Positions 38,413-46,638 of a stretch of DNA of 64,000 nt are shown here, one piece after another. The stretch covers positions 181,210-245,209 of the forward strand of contig JAHBVV010000007.1 of NCBI GenBank assembly GCA_019637335.1, read 5' to 3'. The position numbers were made by a program, and so were the translations under genes. Below the pieces are notes generated by a model, which worked only from the letters and a program-made list of their open reading frames with translations, did not search any database and was not told where the DNA came from. Each line of letters opens with the position of its first letter. Positions within the stretch are counted from its first letter, which is position 1. Source of the stretch: Candidatus Hydrogenedentota bacterium (GTDB lineage Bacteria > Hydrogenedentota > Hydrogenedentia > Hydrogenedentales > JAEUWI01).

Positions 38413-40989
38413 TCAGGGGCCGATCTCGGTCACGGTGATGATCGCTGGATCGTCCTTGCCAATGCGGAGCAGCTGGTCCGACACGGCGTCCTCGATATTC
38501 TCGACAAACAGCGTGCGCAGGGGACGCGCGCCGAGGAGCGTGTCAAAGCCGTTCTCGACGAGGTATTCGCAGACATCCGCGCTCAGCGTGATGGAAACCA
38601 GCGGTTCGCTGGACTCGGGCGCCTGGCAGATCGCGGTGCGCACGCCATCGTCCGCAACCGTTACCGTGAACCAGGTGTTGCACTCGCCGCGGTCCGGCGG
38701 CAGGATGATCTTGCGCGCCAGGGCCACGCGCTCGCACAGGTCGCGCAGCAGCTTGTTGAGGATGCTGGACTGCTCCTTCATCCCGAGCGATCCAAACACC
38801 AGCGGGCGGCCCATGCGCCCGAAGAGTTCCGGCGGCAGGCCGGGCACGGCGAGCATCGCCTGCTTCACGATTTCCTCCGCCGAGGGCGCTTCGTCCGCGT
38901 CCTCGCCTTCCAGCAGGCGGTTCGCTTCGTCCTGCAAAATGCCAAAGGTCTGGGGCGTAAGATTGGGCGTGCTGGAGACGATTTCCTGAAGAATCGATTT
39001 CACCGCCTGGTTCTGAACTTCGGGTTCCGCCTCGGGATTGGCCTCCAGCCATCCCGTGATGCGGTGCCGCATTTCGCCGAGCTGCGCGAGGAGCGCCGCG
39101 CCGACGTTCGTGGTAATCACAATCACCGTGTTCTGGAAGTCGATATTGCGGCCCATCGAATCCGTCAGGCGCGCTTCGTCGAAAAGCTGGAGGAAGATGC
39201 GCCAGATGTTGGGGTGCGCCTTCTCGAATTCGTCGAGCAGTACCAGCGAGTAGGGCTTGCGCCGCACCGCCTCCGTCAGCATGCCGCCCTCTTCCGCGCC
39301 CTGGTAGCCGCGATCGGATCCGATCAGGCGGTTGCGCGCGGTTTCCGTGCCGTACTCGGACAGGTCAATGCGGATCAGGGCCTCTTCGCTGCCGTACCAG
39401 TCCGCCGCGATGGCCTTGGCGAGTTCGGTCTTGCCTACGCCGGAGGGACCCGCAAACAGGAACACGGCCTGGGGTTGTTTCGGCGGGGTCAGGCCCACAA
39501 AGGCGCGTTTCATCGTCTTTACGACCGCCTTGATAGGTTCGGGCTGGCCGAATACGCGGCTGGCGAGGTTTTCCTCCAGTTGCAGGAGCTTGTTGCGCTG
39601 GTCCTCGGACATGTTTTCCACCGGGATGTTCGCGCGCTCGGAAACGGCCTGCGCGACGTGCGCGCCGGTCACGGGTGGCTGGTAGCCGGGCTCGTGGTCG
39701 GCGCTGACGTGGTTGAGAATGACCATCGCGCCGGCCTCGTCGAGGATGCCGAGTTCGCGCGCGGGCGAGCGCACTTCGCCGATGTAGCGCCGCGCGAGCG
39801 TGTTCACGCGGCTGAGCGATTCATCGGTGTATTCCACCGTGTGGTGCTTGCCGTAGACCGGCCGCACGCGCTTGAGGATCTCGGCCACTTCCGCCGGGCT
39901 CTGCTCGGGCACGATGACCGGGCTGAAGCGGCGGCGGAGCGCGCCATCTTTCTCGATGGCCCGGAACTCCGCAAACGTCGTCGCGCCGATGCACCACAAC
40001 TCGCCACGCGCCAGGGCCGGCTTCATCAGGTTGGCTGCGTCCATGCCGCCGCTCTCGCCGGTCTCGCCAAGGCCGACAAGCTGGTGTATTTCGTCGATGA
40101 ACAGGATCACCGCGCCCTTGGCGTCTTGGAGTTCGCGGAGCACCGCCGTGAGGCGCTGCTCAAATTCGCCGCGGTACTTCGAGCCCGCCATGATGAGGCC
40201 CAGGTCGAGGCTGATGATCTTCTTGCCCTTGAGGCGCTCCGGGACGCGGTCCTTGACGATATCGAGCGCCAGGCCCTCGACGATCTTCGTCTTGCCCACG
40301 CCGGGCTCGCCCAGGAGGATCGGGTTGTTCGCCTCCTTCTTGAGGAGAATGCTGGACAGGCGGCGGATCTCGTCCGCGCGCCCGATGACCTCCTCCACGC
40401 CGCCGCCCGCCGCCTTCGCGGTGAGGTCGTATCCATACGTCTTCAGCGCCTCAATGGAATGGGCCGCCGCCGTCTCCCGGCTCACCGCGCCCACCGGAAT
40501 CTTGCGGTCCCCATCGAGGATCGAGCTGGTGAGGCCGAAATCCGAAGCCAGGAAGGAATCGATGGCGTGGGTGCGGTAATCGATGATGCCCGCAAGCAGA
40601 TCGTCCCACTCGATCTGGTCCTTCGTCTTCATCTTGGCGTTGAGGCCCTCTATCACGCGATCGAGATTGTGGCCGGGCTTCGCGGGGCGCTTCACCAGCA
40701 GCGTGCAGAGCTGGTTCAGCTCCTCGGAATACTGGCCCTTCGCCACCTTTTGCTTCGGAAGATTGCTGATGAACTGGTGGTTCAGCGCGACCCGGAACTC
40801 CCCGAACGTCCGGCGGTCCTTGCCGTCTTCGCCTTCGAACAGCTTGCGGAGGGAACTCTTCTCTCGGTCCATCGCGTCGACCCACAGCAAATGCTGGAAA
40901 TCGATCGGGCCGAGGCCCAGCGCCCGCGCCTTGTCGAAGCGCTCCTCCCGGGTAAATCTGTCAAAACGATCTTCATCCACTTCGGGCAT
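38413..40989 (-). CDS. Clp-type double AAA+ ATPase (ClpA/ClpB-like, atypical)
   Basis: The product is 858 aa from ATG 40989, chosen for GGGAG 7 bases upstream. The N-terminal 170 residues do not look like the duplicated Clp_N repeats. D1 has Walker A GEPGVGKT (227-234), Walker B ILFIDE and sensor region GELWCIGATTFAEFR. D2 has Walker A GPSGVGKT (about 514-521), Walker B LVLLDEFEKAHP and ITTNVG. The C-terminal small domain has GFDTLLGARPLRTLF. No coiled-coil M-domain follows D1, so it is not a ClpB disaggregase, and no ClpP-docking IGF/IGL loop is obvious. About 95 residues lie between the D2 sensor and the small domain, longer than usual. Likely an unfoldase with a specialised adaptor domain. 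Confidence 0.88.
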   Translation of the reverse strand: MPEVDEDRFDRFTREERFDKARALGLGPIDFQHLLWVDAMDREKSSLRKLFEGEDGKDRRTFGEFRVALNHQFISNLPKQKVAKGQYSEELNQLCTLLVKRPAKPGHNLDRVIEGLNAKMKTKDQIEWDDLLAGIIDYRTHAIDSFLASDFGLTSSILDGDRKIPVGAVSRETAAAHSIEALKTYGYDLTAKAAGGGVEEVIGRADEIRRLSSILLKKEANNPILLGEPGVGKTKIVEGLALDIVKDRVPERLKGKKIISLDLGLIMAGSKYRGEFEQRLTAVLRELQDAKGAVILFIDEIHQLVGLGETGESGGMDAANLMKPALARGELWCIGATTFAEFRAIEKDGALRRRFSPVIVPEQSPAEVAEILKRVRPVYGKHHTVEYTDESLSRVNTLARRYIGEVRSPARELGILDEAGAMVILNHVSADHEPGYQPPVTGAHVAQAVSERANIPVENMSEDQRNKLLQLEENLASRVFGQPEPIKAVVKTMKRAFVGLTPPKQPQAVFLFAGPSGVGKTELAKAIAADWYGSEEALIRIDLSEYGTETARNRLIGSDRGYQGAEEGGMLTEAVRRKPYSLVLLDEFEKAHPNIWRIFLQLFDEARLTDSMGRNIDFQNTVIVITTNVGAALLAQLGEMRHRITGWLEANPEAEPEVQNQAVKSILQEIVSSTPNLTPQTFGILQDEANRLLEGEDADEAPSAEEIVKQAMLAVPGLPPELFGRMGRPLVFGSLGMKEQSSILNKLLRDLCERVALARKIILPPDRGECNTWFTVTVADDGVRTAICQAPESSEPLVSITLSADVCEYLVENGFDTLLGARPLRTLFVENIEDAVSDQLLRIGKDDPAIITVTEIGP

Positions 40990-41261
40990 GGCGCGAAGCT
41001 CCCTGGTTGTTGATTGGAACCCATCCCTGCATTTGGGGGCCCGTGTGCAACCACGGCGTTCGCGGTTCCCGCATGGCCCGTCCATAGACTAAGTAAACCG
41101 CCCGCAAAAAGCAACCAATGCAGTTCCGGCCTGGCGGATATGTCGCCGCAGAGGGACGCAAACACTCCTGTCCGCGATCCGGGTTTCTCAATCAACAATG
41201 GCAGTTACGCGTTAGCGGAATGAAGCACCCACCGGTGTGAATGCATGTCTCGGTCAAGAAT

Positions 41262-41500
41262 GGCGCGGTGGACAGCCGGGACGGCTATCCTACATTGGGG
41301 GCGGAATGTTTGAGATCTTTTGCGCCTTGCGGCGCAGAACACAGGCGGGACGCCTGTGCCACTGTCTTTTCGCGGTGGTTTTGGTGGGGGCAGGGGCACT
41401 TCTGGAGGTGGGCTCACGTTGGCGCGGAAATGCCCGCGATCCTGGCGCATCTTGCGGCGTGGTGGACAGCCGGGACGGCTATCCTACATTGGGCGCGGAC
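41262..41500. repeat. Composite intergenic palindrome repeat, copy B
   Basis: It begins and ends with GGTGGACAGCCGGGACGGCT in direct orientation. Between are GCGCCTTGCGGCGC, CAGGCGGGACGCCTGTGCCAC, a G-rich link with GTGGTTTTGGTGGGGGCAGG, and GGTGGGCTCACGTTGGCGCG, in the same order as copies A and C. It fills much of 40990-41573. Confidence 0.8.
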
Positions 41501-41573
41501 TCGACGAAGGTCCGGCGCGGCGCGATGCGTGCTTGTGCTACACTCGCGGGCGTCACCCTTGAGGAACAACGCC

Positions 41574-43427
41574 ATGCTACGCCACAACACGATTCGAGTC
41601 CTGATCGCCGCCCTGCTGATAGCCGGTTTCGCTTCCGCACAAACCGGCGGCATCCACGAGCCGGTCCGCTACATCGGCGGCGTCTCGATTGACCTCACCC
41701 CGCACGAAGCGGGCCTCCGCCCCGCCGTGGGCGCGCACGCGCATCAGGTGGTCCGCGTGAACCGGGAACATCCCGGGGAGGCCGATGACCACGGCTGGAC
41801 CTACAGCCATGCGTCGAACATCGCGTACTGGAACGACACGTTCTACGTGCAGTACCTGAGCAACCCGATCGACGAGCACGTGTCGCCCGGCCACACGCTG
41901 ATCGCGACATCGAAGGACGGCGTTGCGTGGTCCCGCCCGGAGGTCGTCTTCCCGCCCTACGAAGCGCCGGAGGGGGTGGCGCTGCCGCCGAACGCGCACG
42001 GCTACATGATGCACCAGCGCATGGGCTTCTACGCCGCGCCGGACGGGCGGCTGCTCGTGCTGGCCTTCTACGGACACGCGGAGGACCCCTTCGAAACCGG
42101 CGGCATCGGCCGCGTCGTCCGCGAGGCGCACCGGGACGGAACCTACGGCCCCATCTATTTCATCCGCTACGAGAGCCAGGCCGACTGGAACGAGACCAAC
42201 ACGAGCTTCCCATTTTACAAGACGTCGCCGGACGCGGGCTTCGTGGCCGCCTGCGACGCGCTCCTCGCGGATAAGCTCGTGACGCGGCAGTGGTACGACG
42301 AGGACAACGGCGTAGACGGATTCCACCAGCCGATGGCGGAGGATCGCGAGGCCTTCAGTTGGTACACGCGAAACGACGGCAAGATCGTCGGGCTCTGGAA
42401 GTGGTCCTACGCCGGGCTTTCGGACGATGGCGGCGCCACCTTCTCCGAGCCGGCGCGTGTGCCCACCTTTGTCATGGCGGGCGGCAAGCAGTTCGGCATG
42501 AAAACGGATGATGGGCGCTACGCGATCGTGTACAACCCGACCGTGCACAACGAGCACCGCTACCCGCTCGTCTGCGTCACCAGCGACGACGGCATCCTGT
42601 TCGATCACATGCTCAACGTCCAGAGCGAAGTCCCGCCGCGGCGCTACTACGGGCGCTGGAAGGACTTCGGCCCCTGCTACGTCCGCGGGATCACGCCCGG
42701 CCAGGGCAACCCGCCCGGCGACGATTTCTGGGTGTCCTACAGCATGAACAAGGAAGACATCTGGGTGAGCCGCGTTCCCGTGCCGGTGGAATACGCGGTG
42801 GAGGGTCCGATCGAGGACGACTTTGAGGGCCGCGCGCCCGGCGGTCGCATCGACGGCTGGAACATCTACAGCCCGCGGTGGGCGCCGGTCACCGTGGCCG
42901 CGGGCAACGGCGGGCAGGTGCTCCAGCTGGCGGACCGGGATCCGTATGACTACGCACGGGCGGTGCGCGTCTTTGAAGAGGGAACGCGCGCCACGCTGGC
43001 GTTCCAGGCCATGGCGGCGCAGGGCAATGCCCAGCTCGATATCGACGTGCAGGACCGTTACGGCAATCGCCCGGTCCGGCTGCGTTTCGACACGGACGGC
43101 GTGCTCAAGTACGTGGACGGAAGCCGCGCGGAAGTGGTGCTGGCGTATACGCCGGGCCGGTATTACGCGTTTGAGCTCGATATCGACGCGACACCGTATG
43201 GCGGCTACGCGCTCCGCGTGGATGGCCGGACCATTGCCGAGGGCGTCCAGCTCGCCGAGGCCGTGAAATCCGTCGAGCGCATCAGTTTCCGGACCGGTCC
43301 CTTCCGCGACCTCCCCACGCGCCAGACCGAGAACGAGGCGCCGCATTCACCGCTCCCCGGCGCGGGCGATCCGCTGCCCGAGGCCCTGTTTGCCGTGGAT
43401 CAGGTGCGGCTGGTGTCGGGGCGATGA
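41574..43427 (+). CDS. Exported BNR/sialidase-like beta-propeller protein
   Basis: The product is 617 aa. The ATG at 41574 (GAGGA 8 bases upstream) begins a clear signal peptide (VLIAALLIAGFASAQ). Several propeller-blade motifs are present: LIATSKDGVAWSRPEVVFPP, AGLSDDGGATFSEPARVPTF and VCVTSDDGILFDHML, the Asp-box style S-x-D-x-G-x-x-W/F. Residues after about 415 form a second beta-sandwich (DDFEGRAPGGRIDGWNIYSP...) resembling a LamG/concanavalin-like domain. It is probably a glycoside hydrolase or glycan-binding protein in the periplasm or outside. Catalytic residues of true sialidases are not evident, so the substrate is unassigned. Confidence 0.75.
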   Translation: MLRHNTIRVLIAALLIAGFASAQTGGIHEPVRYIGGVSIDLTPHEAGLRPAVGAHAHQVVRVNREHPGEADDHGWTYSHASNIAYWNDTFYVQYLSNPIDEHVSPGHTLIATSKDGVAWSRPEVVFPPYEAPEGVALPPNAHGYMMHQRMGFYAAPDGRLLVLAFYGHAEDPFETGGIGRVVREAHRDGTYGPIYFIRYESQADWNETNTSFPFYKTSPDAGFVAACDALLADKLVTRQWYDEDNGVDGFHQPMAEDREAFSWYTRNDGKIVGLWKWSYAGLSDDGGATFSEPARVPTFVMAGGKQFGMKTDDGRYAIVYNPTVHNEHRYPLVCVTSDDGILFDHMLNVQSEVPPRRYYGRWKDFGPCYVRGITPGQGNPPGDDFWVSYSMNKEDIWVSRVPVPVEYAVEGPIEDDFEGRAPGGRIDGWNIYSPRWAPVTVAAGNGGQVLQLADRDPYDYARAVRVFEEGTRATLAFQAMAAQGNAQLDIDVQDRYGNRPVRLRFDTDGVLKYVDGSRAEVVLAYTPGRYYAFELDIDATPYGGYALRVDGRTIAEGVQLAEAVKSVERISFRTGPFRDLPTRQTENEAPHSPLPGAGDPLPEALFAVDQVRLVSGR

Positions 43428-43432
43428 CGCCT

Positions 43433-44656
43433 TCAGCGTGACGCCGGCGGTTTCACGTGCGGCGGGACGCCCTCGCGGGCGCCTTCGAGGATGATTTCCG
43501 CCGCGCGCTGCACGCCGGGGGATTCGGCGATGCGCTGCTGGAAATGGCGCGCGCGCTCGGCGTACGCGGGGTCGCCGAGGAGCTGCTCGAGCGCACGCAG
43601 GAGGTTTTCCCCGCGCGCGCGCCTCGGCTTGATCTGGATCCCGAAGCCGTGCGTATCGCAGAGCCGCGCGTTAATCTCCTGCTCCAGCGTGTGCGGCAGC
43701 GCAATCACGGGCACGCCCGCGGCCAGCGCCTGGTACATGCTCCCGTTGCCCCCGTGGAACACCAGCGCCTTGCAATGCTTGATGATCTCGTCGCCGGGCG
43801 CGTAATCCGCCAGCAGAAAGTTCGGCGGCGCAAGAGCCTTCGTCTCCTCACTCACCTGCCGCCCCGTCGTCACCACAAAGCGGTAGGGCGCACGGCCCAG
43901 CGCATCGTACGACGCGCGCAGAAAAGGATCCAGGTCGCCCGTGGACCCAAAGGTGATGTAGACGTTGGGTGTGCCGTCGTCCAACGTGTCCAGCCAGTCC
44001 GGACGGTCCACCGGGAGCTTGCCCCAGATCGGCCCCACCGCCTCCCAGTGCTCGTAGTCCTGAATATAGGCGTCGAACTCCGCCAGGCCCGGTGAAATTA
44101 TGCGCGTCGACCAGAAAAGCTCCTTCGCGTCCACCGGCGCGCAGCCGTACTTCCGAAACACCCGGTTGCGTATCGGCGTAAGCCGGAAGCGGTCCCAGAA
44201 GTCGATCAGGAAACGGTAGATCGAGCCCGGGCGGTAAAAGTGGGTGTAGTAGGCGTTCATGATGCCCGCCGCCGGCGTCTGGGTGATGTAGGCCGCCGAC
44301 GTGAGGGTAAAAGTTCCATCGCACACGACCATATCCGGCTTCTCGCGCTGGATCAGGTCCACCTGCGACTCCAGGATCGCGTCGAGCGGCGCGAAGCGGT
44401 GGTGCGTCAGCACGTCCCACGGCACGAGCAGCATGCCATACTTCAGGAAGCGGTTCCAGAGGTAGGGCCAGTCGAACTCCATGCACTGGACCGTGCGGAA
44501 GCCGTCCTGTTCACAGGTGTGCAGGTAGGAGCGGGGGTGCTCGTGTTCGCCCGCGAATACGACCTCGTGCCCCTGCTCGCGCAGCGCCTTGGCCACTTCA
44601 ACCATGCGCGACACGTGGGCCAGCACCCAGCCATTGGGAAAGAAAATGAATTTCAC
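43433..44656 (-). CDS. Glycosyltransferase, GT1/MGT-like (UDP-sugar dependent)
   Basis: The product is 407 aa from a GTG start; MKFIFFPNGWVLAHVSRMVE is the usual beta-strand opening with the His/Gly loop of GT-B enzymes. The C-terminal donor-binding signature is VFHGGNGSMYQALAAGVPVI with PHTLEQEINARLCDTHGFGI, matching the macrolide/zeaxanthin-type GT1 group. NVYITFGSTGDLDPFLRASY starts the second Rossmann domain. It follows the GT2 gene by 42 bases on the same strand. The two presumably act on one glycolipid or glycan. The downstream end lies only 5 bases from the convergent sialidase-like gene. Confidence 0.88.
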   Translation of the reverse strand: MKFIFFPNGWVLAHVSRMVEVAKALREQGHEVVFAGEHEHPRSYLHTCEQDGFRTVQCMEFDWPYLWNRFLKYGMLLVPWDVLTHHRFAPLDAILESQVDLIQREKPDMVVCDGTFTLTSAAYITQTPAAGIMNAYYTHFYRPGSIYRFLIDFWDRFRLTPIRNRVFRKYGCAPVDAKELFWSTRIISPGLAEFDAYIQDYEHWEAVGPIWGKLPVDRPDWLDTLDDGTPNVYITFGSTGDLDPFLRASYDALGRAPYRFVVTTGRQVSEETKALAPPNFLLADYAPGDEIIKHCKALVFHGGNGSMYQALAAGVPVIALPHTLEQEINARLCDTHGFGIQIKPRRARGENLLRALEQLLGDPAYAERARHFQQRIAESPGVQRAAEIILEGAREGVPPHVKPPASR

Positions 44657-44698
44657 GCGGCGCCGGTTCCTCGTCGTGTGCGCGGCGGCCGGACCGCG

Positions 44699-45415
44699 TC
44701 AGCGGCGCGGCCGGTACCAGATCTCATAGGTCACTTCGGGATTGTTCAGGAAGGCCTTCGCAAAAAGAATGGGGTGGCGGACCACCGCCCAGTCGCCATA
44801 CTCGTCGAACTTGCGCGCGGAAAGCACCACTCCGGTCTTCTTCAGGCTCGCGAACTTCTGGCCGCGCGCCTTACCGTGCCGCTTTAGGCGCAGCGCGAAA
44901 TCCATGTCCTCGTTGGACAGCCGCGACTCGTCGAAGCCGCCGATTTCTCGAAAGATCTCCGCGGGCAGGTAAAAGAGAAACATCGAGACGCCGCACAGGC
45001 GCAGGTTCGCCGTGATCACGAACTGCGTCAGGCTCAGGCCCATCGACTTGCGCTCGTAGGGCGCGTGAAGCACCCCGCCGCCCACGTAGCGCCCGCTCTC
45101 GAAGATCCGGGCGATCTCGACAAAGATATCGTCCATCACTTCATTGTCGGCGTCGGTGAAGATCAGGTATTTGCCCGCCGCCGCCGCAGCCGCCGTATTG
45201 CGCACCGCCGATATGCACCGCTTCTCCACCGGGACCACGCGCGCGCCGAATTCCTCCGCCACCCGCGCGGTGCCGTCCGTGCTCTGGTTGTCCCCGACCA
45301 CAATCTCAACCGGCTCGCCCAGCACCGCCTCCGCGCGGCGGATCGCCCCCAGGCTGCGCGGAAGGTAGGCTTCCTCGTTGAATGCGGGAACAATGACGGA
45401 AAACGTGGGTTGCAT
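44699..45415 (-). CDS. Glycosyltransferase family 2
   Basis: The product is 238 aa from ATG 45415; upstream sequence in frame is Ser/Arg-rich and not family-like. FSVIVPAFNEEAYLPRSLGA is the GT-A opening. VEIVVGDNQSTDGTARVAEE carries the nucleotide-binding Asp, LIFTDADNEVMDDIF is the DxD motif and GGFDESRLSNEDMDFALRLK is the acceptor-side Glu-Asp motif. The C-terminus lacks membrane helices, so it is cytoplasmic or peripheral. It is the first gene of a two-gene unit with the GT1 enzyme. Confidence 0.9.
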   Translation of the reverse strand: MQPTFSVIVPAFNEEAYLPRSLGAIRRAEAVLGEPVEIVVGDNQSTDGTARVAEEFGARVVPVEKRCISAVRNTAAAAAAGKYLIFTDADNEVMDDIFVEIARIFESGRYVGGGVLHAPYERKSMGLSLTQFVITANLRLCGVSMFLFYLPAEIFREIGGFDESRLSNEDMDFALRLKRHGKARGQKFASLKKTGVVLSARKFDEYGDWAVVRHPILFAKAFLNNPEVTYEIWYRPRR

Positions 45416-45513
45416 GGCGGCCTGCGAAGAAAAGATACGGTTTCTGGAGCGTACGGGATGCCGGAGTATACCAGATTCCGCGCCCCCGGCGCCCCATCCA
45501 TCCTTCGCCCCAG

Positions 45514-45709
45514 CAATCGCATTTAAACTTCGTGTACGAGCCAATCGCCATACGAACCACTGGAAACTCAGAAAAGAGCTCGTGTTGGAGCGCTGGCATC
45601 CTTGCCGGCAGAGATGCCGGCGCTCCAGCTTGCTCACTATCCTTGATTCAAGGCTCCAAATCGACTCAAGATTGCGCCCATTTGCCATAATCGGGTTTAA
45701 ATGCGATTG
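45514..45709. repeat. Element bounded by perfect 15-bp inverted repeats
   Basis: CAATCGCATTTAAAC (45514-45528) and GTTTAAATGCGATTG (45695-45709) are exact inverses 166 bases apart. Inside lie GGAGCGCTGGCATCCTTGCC and GCAGAGATGCCGGCGCTCC, a REP-like hairpin, and the palindrome CCTTGATTCAAGG. No target duplication was found. The arms are AT-rich against a GC-rich background. This is the main content of 45416-45828. Confidence 0.75.
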
Positions 45710-45828
45710 CCCTGTAGCTCACCCCGCCCAACCCACCAGCGGACGCCAACGTGGGAAAAGCGTCCCCGCTTGCGACTGGAAACCGGGTGGGCGGTGTCGC
45801 GCGCGGCGTTTGTCCGGCGAGCCGCCAG

Positions 45829-46575
45829 CTACTCCGCGGGTTCGGGCGCGGGGTCCAGATCGCGCAGGGAAGATCCGCGCTCGCGGGACTGGGCCATTCG
45901 CTTCTGCACGACACTGTAGATCCAGCCGCCGCCGATGACGAGGCCGGGCAGGGTCCAGGCGAAGTAGCGCGCGAAATCCTCGTTCAAGGCCGTGAGCGTA
46001 GGCGCGAGCCAGTCAAAGAAGGCAAGCAGGAGGATGAGGGAAGACAGGTGTGCGGTGAAGATGAGGGGCACGAGGGTCCGGATGCGGTAGCCGAGCAGGT
46101 AACCGGCGACGCAACCCACCAGGGTTCCCGTGCCGGATACGGGCAGGAACACGAAGAGGAACAGGCCAACCAGGCCGAAGGCGCGCAGGCTCTCGCACTT
46201 ACGTTCGGCGGCAGCGACGAGGCGGCGCAGGAGGCGGTCGATGGCGCGGTCTCGGGCGACGCGCTCGTAGAAGCGTGCGAAGAGGGGAAAGATGACGAGG
46301 AAGAAGGCGATATCCTGGATGCCAGCCTGCATCATGAGGTAGGCCTTGTGGAATCCGAGCCGGATCCCTTCATAGGCGCAGACGGTTCGCCCGACGAAGA
46401 AGAGTTCCAGCACGAGCAGCCAGCCCAGGCGATAGGGCTCGGGCCAGATGACGGCGCAGGCGATCATGATCAGCACCCAGAGCGCGGTGAGGAACCAGCC
46501 CCAGCGCGCCATGAAGCGGAGGCCCCGCTCGGTGACGAGATCGTTTCCGTAAACTCGGTTGTCAGTGTCGTGCAT
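45829..46575 (-). CDS. Small multidrug-export-like integral membrane protein
   Basis: The product is 248 aa. Hydrophobic segments include FLTALWVLIMIACAVIW, LLVLELFFVGRTVC, DIAFFLVIFPLFARFY, GLVGLFLFVFLPVSGTGTLV and LVPLIFTAHLSSLILLLAFF. The PVSGTGTLVGCVAGYLLG segment is close to the conserved P-x-P/S-G-T-G re-entrant motif of the small multidrug export (Sm_multidrug_ex) family, which is related to DedA-like transporters. Substrate unknown. It precedes no obvious partner. Confidence 0.6.
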   Translation of the reverse strand: MHDTDNRVYGNDLVTERGLRFMARWGWFLTALWVLIMIACAVIWPEPYRLGWLLVLELFFVGRTVCAYEGIRLGFHKAYLMMQAGIQDIAFFLVIFPLFARFYERVARDRAIDRLLRRLVAAAERKCESLRAFGLVGLFLFVFLPVSGTGTLVGCVAGYLLGYRIRTLVPLIFTAHLSSLILLLAFFDWLAPTLTALNEDFARYFAWTLPGLVIGGGWIYSVVQKRMAQSRERGSSLRDLDPAPEPAE

Positions 46576-46638
46576 TGCGGACTTTCAGTGTTCAACCGCC
46601 ACAAAGTCGGGTATTATGCCACGCTCCCCCACTCCGGT

